Origin: Pectobacterium carotovorum
GTDB taxonomy: Bacteria > Pseudomonadota > Gammaproteobacteria > Enterobacterales > Enterobacteriaceae
NCBI RefSeq assembly: GCF_033898505.1
Contig: NZ_JAXAFK010000001.1
Coordinates: 1,550,001 to 1,614,000, forward strand
Reading direction: 5' to 3'
DNA length: 64,000 nucleotides
Below are positions 59,623 through 64,000 of this stretch, in pieces. Each line of letters begins with the position of its first letter. Positions within the stretch are counted from its first letter, which is position 1. A model generated the notes under the pieces. That model was given only the letters and a program-made list of their open reading frames with translations. It was not told the origin of the DNA and ran no database searches. Both the position numbers and the translations under genes were made by a program.

Positions 59623-59685
59623 GCCCCTCAGAGCGAGGGGCAGCTGTCGAATGTGTCTCTTCTAAAACCGACCTAAGAGACACAT
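59623..59685. other. Two adjacent hairpins between ydfG and the aminotransferase gene
   Basis: GCCCCTC/GAGGGGC (59623-59629 with 59635-59641) and an 11-bp perfect stem ATGTGTCTCTT/AAGAGACACAT (59651-59661 with 59675-59685). Neither has a T-run. They lie 30-95 bp past the aminotransferase stop codon, so they could stabilise its 3' end. Confidence 0.6.
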
Positions 59686-59716
59686 CGCGGTACGATAAAA
59701 GCGGTATGACGGAGAA

Positions 59717-60901
59717 TCAAATCCAGTTCTTGCTACGGAATTCGCGCATGGTATCCGCTACCCACTGCATTTCCTGCGGTGTCCCTAACGAGATGCGACA
59801 CCAGTTATCTGCCGGAGGAAACGCGCGACCGATCAGCACGCCCGCGTCTGCCATATGCTTTTGGTAATCCTTGAGCGGCACGACCAACTGGTGGAAAACA
59901 AAGTTTCCCTCTGACGGCAAGTAAGGCAGCTTCAGGTCATCCAGCGCTTTCAGCAGGATTTGGCGCGACACATCGTTACTCTTTTTGCTGTAGGTAATAA
60001 ATGCCGAGTCGTTCATGGATGCCAATGCGGCATCCACGCCGCTGAAGTTGATTTTCTCGCCTGCGACATACCTGCCCATCAACGCGATGACGTTGGGGTG
60101 AGCAACAGCATACCCAACGCGCATGCCGGCCATGGCGTGTATTTTGGAGAACGTTTTGAGCAGAATAATGTTCTCTGCGCCCTGGGTAATCATTGGCGAA
60201 ATAGAGCGAAAACGCGGGTCGTTGACGAACTCGGCATAGGCCTCATCGACAATAAACATCGTATTGGCAGGTTTGCTGGCAATCCACGGTTCAATTAAAT
60301 CCGCTGGCGTAATCGTGCCCGTCGGGTTATTGGGGTTGACCAGATAAACGATAGAGGGACCGCTGTAACCGGCAACGGCGGCTTTTAGCCCTTCAATATC
60401 GAAGGCCCAGTTATCGAGCATTTTGACTTTCGTCACCTTGATTCCGGCAATTTTGGCGAAATGCTCGCCGTCGCCGTAGGTTAATTCAGGAATAACCAGT
60501 TGTGCATCCAGCGACGCGTAGGCTTCAATCGCCGCCCGGATACCTTCGGACGAGCCGGCCGTCAGCAGGATGGAAGGTGCCTCAACCTGATGGTGTGCAG
60601 CCAGTTTATTGCCAAGCATCAAAATTTCATTCTTTGCATAGCGGTTGGCTTTCACAACGGCATCGCGTGCAGCGGCTTGCGCCTTGGGTGACATACCCAG
60701 TGGATTTTCATTGAAATTAATGCGGATCGGGTTATCGGCCGACGGCGCGGTAAATGCTGCGTTCCCAGGCTGTGTCTCGGCAAAAACGCGAGAACTTAAC
60801 CCTGTAGTTACTGCTGCCGTCCCCAGCAGGGCGCCAGAAAGTTTTAATAATGCTCTGCGTTTCGGGTTTAACACGTCGCTTTCATTGATTAAAAAATTCA
60901 T
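59717..60901 (-). CDS. Predicted Tat-exported PLP aminotransferase (HisC-like, class I/II)
   Basis: A 394-residue fold-type I aminotransferase related to histidinol-phosphate aminotransferases: NFNENPLG near residue 63, YLVNPNNPTGTI, the cofactor Asp219 in FIVDEAYAEF, and the PLP lysine Lys253 in LLKTFSKIHAMAGMRVGY. It starts with a signal of Tat character: NPKRRALLK (Arg15-Arg16), a weakly hydrophobic stretch and a cleavage site near VFA-ET (residue 41). Cytosolic HisC has no such leader, so a periplasmic location is inferred. Substrate unknown. Good ribosome site (AAGGAGAG). No pathway genes adjoin it. Confidence 0.82.
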   Translation of the reverse strand: MNFLINESDVLNPKRRALLKLSGALLGTAAVTTGLSSRVFAETQPGNAAFTAPSADNPIRINFNENPLGMSPKAQAAARDAVVKANRYAKNEILMLGNKLAAHHQVEAPSILLTAGSSEGIRAAIEAYASLDAQLVIPELTYGDGEHFAKIAGIKVTKVKMLDNWAFDIEGLKAAVAGYSGPSIVYLVNPNNPTGTITPADLIEPWIASKPANTMFIVDEAYAEFVNDPRFRSISPMITQGAENIILLKTFSKIHAMAGMRVGYAVAHPNVIALMGRYVAGEKINFSGVDAALASMNDSAFITYSKKSNDVSRQILLKALDDLKLPYLPSEGNFVFHQLVVPLKDYQKHMADAGVLIGRAFPPADNWCRISLGTPQEMQWVADTMREFRSKNWI

Positions 60902-61200
60902 AAAAACACTCTCCTTAGTTGCATAATGGCAGGAGAGTTAAAGCATAAAGCGCGCCAGTTTTCCTTATCGATAAATCGCTAATCCCTTGTCAGATAGGTA
61001 AAATAATATTTTCTTACGACACATTTCCCCGTATGGCGGGACATTTCACTTTTTTTGCGTATCGCTTAAAGGTAAAAAAAATTGATTTATTCACCAAGTG
61101 ATTAAATCAACTGATATGAATTACTTATGTGAGGGATCCACCATGACGCATGAAATGATGCATCATGATGCGCTTGCCCTATGAGGTAGCGAGGAAAGCA
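60902..61200. promoter_or_regulatory. Region between gpgS and the aminotransferase gene
   Basis: A 299-bp AT-rich gap. It holds the aminotransferase promoter on the minus strand, an A/T-run around 61050-61085, two overlapping palindromes (ATGATGCATCAT at 61155-61166 and GCATCATGATGC at 61160-61171), and a 13-codon ORF on the plus strand at 61143-61184. No clear terminator for gpgS is seen. Confidence 0.4.
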
Positions 61201-62418
61201 TCACGTTTCCTGATTGTCGGCCTCTACCGCAGCGTACAGCCGTTCAAGGATATCGGGAAAAGCAGACTGCACACGGTTCCAACTCGGTACAAAGGGTTTA
61301 TCGCCCAGACTATCGCTATAGGCATGACCAGAAAAAGTGATCACATCAGAGAAGAGTTCCACCGCGGACTCCTCTTTATGGCGATCAAAACTCAGGCCGT
61401 TCATGCGGGCGTCATGTTCGAAAGCATCGATCATATCAAGGGCGGTGCGATAGTAGGTTGCCCGCAGGACGCGGAAAGAGTCTGTGGTGATATTCACGCC
61501 GAGGATCGCCAGTTTGCGATACAGCGCTTTGGTGATATCTGCCGCCATTCGCTGCAACCCCGAGTTCGGATCGTCTTCAGACATCGGCTGATGTTTATGG
61601 TCGTAGCGATCTGCGATATCCACCTGACAAATACGCCGGGTTGCAGTGCCGCGATGAATTTCTGACAACACGCCAATTTCCAGTCCCCAATCGCTCGGAA
61701 TACGCAGGTTGTTCAGAATAGGGGTACGCATGGCAAATTCGCCGGAAAGCGGATAGCGGTAACTGCGCATGTAATCCAGATAGTCGGAATTGCCATAGAC
61801 CTTTTGCAGCGATTTCAGTAACGGGTAAACCAGCAGGCGTCCTACGCGGCCATTCAGTTTTCCCTCAGCAACGCGGGCGTAATAGCCTTTGCAGAAATCA
61901 TAATTAAAGTGCGGATTCGCCACAGGATAGAGCAGGCGGGCTAGCATGGCACGATCGTACGTGACAATGTCACAGTCGTGCAGAGCAACACAGGCTGAAC
62001 GGCGCGATGCCAGCGTGTAACCGACACAAAACCAGACATTGCGGCCTTTGCCGGGCTCTTGTGGCGCCAGCGATTTTTCTGCCAGCTCATCGCTGAGCGC
62101 TTTTAGACGCGGACCATCGTTCCACAGAATACGATGTCGGTGCGGCAGGCGAGAGAAGAATTTTCGGGCATGAAGAAACTGCTCCCGATCGGCGCGATCC
62201 AACCCAATCACAATTTCGCCAAGGTAAGCAACCTGAGAGAGCTGATCGATAATATGGCTCAGCGCAGGGCCTTCCAGCTCAGAATACAGCGAGGGCAGAA
62301 TCAGCCCCATGCTATTTTGCCCAGAGAATACCTGAAGTTCATATTCCAGTTCTTCCGTACTTCTGTGGGTAAGATTGTGAAAATTGGTAATGATGCCATC
62401 TTGATAAAATTCGCTCAT
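61201..62418 (-). CDS. gpgS: Glucosyl-3-phosphoglycerate synthase (GT81-type)
   Basis: A 405-residue GT-A glycosyltransferase, family GT81, joining a nucleotide-activated sugar (usually glucose) to 3-phosphoglycerate. The acidic metal site lies in CVALHDCDIVTYDRAML, and the PLSGEFAMRTPILNNLRIPSDWGLEIGVL block is typical of GpgS-like enzymes, as is IADRYDHKHQP. The start is chosen at 62418 (MSEFYQDG), six bases after GGAG. The phosphatase gene is just upstream in the same direction, so the two form an operon for glucosylglycerate (mannosylglycerate is a less likely alternative). Confidence 0.85.
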   Translation of the reverse strand: MSEFYQDGIITNFHNLTHRSTEELEYELQVFSGQNSMGLILPSLYSELEGPALSHIIDQLSQVAYLGEIVIGLDRADREQFLHARKFFSRLPHRHRILWNDGPRLKALSDELAEKSLAPQEPGKGRNVWFCVGYTLASRRSACVALHDCDIVTYDRAMLARLLYPVANPHFNYDFCKGYYARVAEGKLNGRVGRLLVYPLLKSLQKVYGNSDYLDYMRSYRYPLSGEFAMRTPILNNLRIPSDWGLEIGVLSEIHRGTATRRICQVDIADRYDHKHQPMSEDDPNSGLQRMAADITKALYRKLAILGVNITTDSFRVLRATYYRTALDMIDAFEHDARMNGLSFDRHKEESAVELFSDVITFSGHAYSDSLGDKPFVPSWNRVQSAFPDILERLYAAVEADNQET

Positions 62419-62448
62419 CATGTGCTCCCATACCATCTTGTGGCTGTT

Positions 62449-63273
62449 TTATGCCGAGAAATGACCGTTGCCGATAAAATGCGTCAGTCCTTCACTCCAG
62501 CCCTGAGGCCCGGAATCACGCGTGCAATATTGCTTGCCACGGTACGATTCAGGCAGGCTAACAATTTGATTTACCTTGCCTTTAATTAATATGGCGTAGT
62601 CCATTGCGCATAACAGGGATATATCGTTCGGACCATCTCCCAGACCAAGCGTTTTGACGTCAGTACCGTATTTTTTGATATACTGTGTTTTTATCCAGTT
62701 ACTCATGAATCCCTTACTCGTTTGGGCGCCCATGACGTGATAGAAGCGACCACCTTGCGTCAGAACCAAACCTGTATCTGCCAATAACTGGCAGAAACGC
62801 GGCAAGGCATTTTGATCGTCCAGCCACATCAGCGGTTCAGAGCCTTCACGCTGTTGGGCTCGTTGAACATCTTGCCCGGTTAGTCCTGTAACCTCTGATA
62901 TTTCCGCGCGGTTCATATCGCCAAAGCCTTTGAAGCGGAAACCGGATGCGCGTAACTGTGCCAACCGATCACGGATGACGGAATATTCCACGCCAACCCG
63001 CTTCCGTGGATAATCGGTATGCGTTTGCCATGTTAGCGGGAGAGCTGCAATGGCGCCGTTTTCCGCAATATAGGGATAATGTTCCAGCCCGAGCGCCTGC
63101 CGTAAGGGGTCAACTTCGGCCGCCGTTTTACTGGTGGTGATAATCAGTGGAATTGCCTCGCTCGCCAGCCGCCTCAGCCACGGTTGCGCGGCATCCCACC
63201 GATAAGTTTCATGATCGAGTAACGATCCGTCGAGATCGCTGAAAATAATCAGCTTCGTGTTACGCGTTTGCAT
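62449..63273 (-). CDS. Glucosyl/mannosyl-3-phosphoglycerate phosphatase (HAD, MPGP family)
   Basis: A 274-residue HAD-superfamily phosphatase (class IIB, MPGP/YedP family). Motif I is FSDLDGSLLD with nucleophile Asp13 and acid Asp15; motif II is IITTSKTAAEV; motif IV is LGLGDGPNDISLL. It would remove phosphate from glucosyl-3-phosphoglycerate to give glucosylglycerate. The ATG at 63273 has GGAG six bases before; an extension of 15 codons is less likely. It is the first gene of the operon with gpgS, 30 bp apart. Confidence 0.85.
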   Translation of the reverse strand: MQTRNTKLIIFSDLDGSLLDHETYRWDAAQPWLRRLASEAIPLIITTSKTAAEVDPLRQALGLEHYPYIAENGAIAALPLTWQTHTDYPRKRVGVEYSVIRDRLAQLRASGFRFKGFGDMNRAEISEVTGLTGQDVQRAQQREGSEPLMWLDDQNALPRFCQLLADTGLVLTQGGRFYHVMGAQTSKGFMSNWIKTQYIKKYGTDVKTLGLGDGPNDISLLCAMDYAILIKGKVNQIVSLPESYRGKQYCTRDSGPQGWSEGLTHFIGNGHFSA

Positions 63274-63481
63274 GGGGTCTCCATGTTTTATCGTGGATAA
63301 ACATAAACAAAGTGTCACGATAGGCGATTAACGTTAGTCAGAAAGGGCGTGTGTTTGTCAGTGAGGTGTTGTGTTCGTGGCATTGATGAATGTGATCATA
63401 ATCACGTTTTAAGCATAGGCGGCGATCCGTATCTTCACCAATAGCATAATGATCTCGCTACTTTCCTGTTCGCGATGAAAA

Positions 63482-64000
63482 TTAGCGGACGCTGCTTTTA
63501 TCCTGAAACGTTTTACGCCAGTCGGTCGGGCTCACGCTAAAACGCTGTTTGAATTGCTGGCGAAAGGTTACCGCTGACTGAAACCCTACGCTATCCGCAA
63601 TCGCTTCGATGGAGTAAGAGGTCGATTCCAGCAATGCCTGGCTATGGTGAAGTCGCTCCGCCGTTAGCCAGTCGCTGACGGTCATCCCCGTGGCTCGGAA
63701 GAAGTGCCGGGTAAATGTCCTGCGACTCATCTGCACGCGGCTTGCCAACGTATCCAAAGAATGGGGCGAACGGAGCTGGCTGCGCAGATAATCCAGTAGC
63801 TGATTGATTTTGCTATCCCGCGTATTTTCCGGCACCGGATGTTCGATAAACTGGGCCTGGCCACCTTCCCGGTAAGGCGGAATAACCAGACGACGGGCGG
63901 CACGGTTAGCAATAGCGCTGCCGCAGTGCTGACGCACCAGATAAAGACAGCAGTCAATTGCTGCCACCGTGCCCGCAGAGGTAATCAGATGCTCATCTTC
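63482..64000 (-). CDS. GlxA/FtrA-type AraC-family regulator, 5' end outside the window
   Basis: The C-terminal 172 residues of a regulator whose reading frame continues to the window edge. The visible N-part (EDEHLITSAGTVAAIDCCLYLVRQ pattern, split here as ITSAGTVAAID and CCLYLVRQHCG) is the end of a DJ-1/PfpI-like domain, and the C-terminus holds two AraC helix-turn-helix motifs (LDTLASRVQMSRRTFTRHFF and SIEAIADSVGFQSAVTFRQQF). This layout is the GlxA/FtrA subfamily. Ligand and targets cannot be told. It lies upstream of the phosphatase gene, with a 208-bp gap. Confidence 0.85.
   Translation of the reverse strand, partial: EDEHLITSAGTVAAIDCCLYLVRQHCGSAIANRAARRLVIPPYREGGQAQFIEHPVPENTRDSKINQLLDYLRSQLRSPHSLDTLASRVQMSRRTFTRHFFRATGMTVSDWLTAERLHHSQALLESTSYSIEAIADSVGFQSAVTFRQQFKQRFSVSPTDWRKTFQDKSSVR

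Overview
The window reads as a chromosomal segment from a soft-rot enterobacterium, most likely Pectobacterium or a close relative. Nearly every gene has a recognisable E. coli counterpart. The exceptions point the same way: a KdgM-type oligogalacturonate porin, a glucosyl-3-phosphoglycerate synthase/phosphatase pair (the compatible solute glucosylglycerate, reported in Dickeya), and separate trpG and trpD genes. The genus call rests on remembered family sequences, not on a search. I see no prophage, insertion sequence, CRISPR array, tRNA or rRNA.

Layout. (1) 1-4.4 kb: envelope genes yciA, yciB and yciC, a cysteine-cluster protein, ompW with an upstream FNR box, and a kdgM-like porin. (2) 4.7-11.6 kb: the complete trp operon on the minus strand (trpE-G-D-CF-B-A), with leader peptide, attenuator, promoter and TrpR operator all readable. 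(3) 11.7-21.9 kb: the yciV-yciO-rluB-btuR-yciK-sohB-yciN-topA-cysB block. (4) 22.0-31.1 kb: dtpA, nth, the rsxABCDGE electron-transport operon and cnu on the minus strand. (5) 31.3-39.6 kb: an L-arabinose island with araBA facing araFGH and araC, but no araD. (6) 39.7-50.4 kb: ydgJ, two SBF-fold transporters around add, a small secreted SnoaL-like protein, ydgA, manA, fumC and tus, with a replication-terminator (Ter) site in the tus promoter. (7) 50.5-59.5 kb: ynfM/ynfL, mlc, ynfK, a DHA2 multidrug transporter, ynfD, an unassigned lipoprotein, a 269-bp multi-hairpin repeat, ynfB and ydfG. (8) 59.7-64 kb: a Tat-signal-bearing PLP aminotransferase, the glucosylglycerate operon, and the C-terminal part of a GlxA/FtrA-type regulator cut by the window edge.

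Compared with E. coli K-12, genes from yciA to cysB match one conserved block and genes from dtpA to ydfG match another several hundred kb away. The join lies between cysB and dtpA. The tus/Ter pair places the second block near the replication terminus. Several E. coli members of these blocks are missing (yciQ, ydgK, fumA, speG), and the arabinose cluster sits between cnu and ydgJ, which are close neighbours in E. coli.

Functionally the window combines biosynthesis (tryptophan, with attenuation and repression), carbohydrate uptake and use (arabinose, oligogalacturonates, mannose, Mlc control), redox and repair (Rsx, Nth, TopA), osmoprotection (glucosylglycerate) and small-molecule transport. 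I found no clear multi-gene system that looks entirely new. The least explained items are the exported aminotransferase, the lipoprotein with a hydrophobic C-terminus, the multi-hairpin repeat, and a short His-rich ORF at 61.1 kb.
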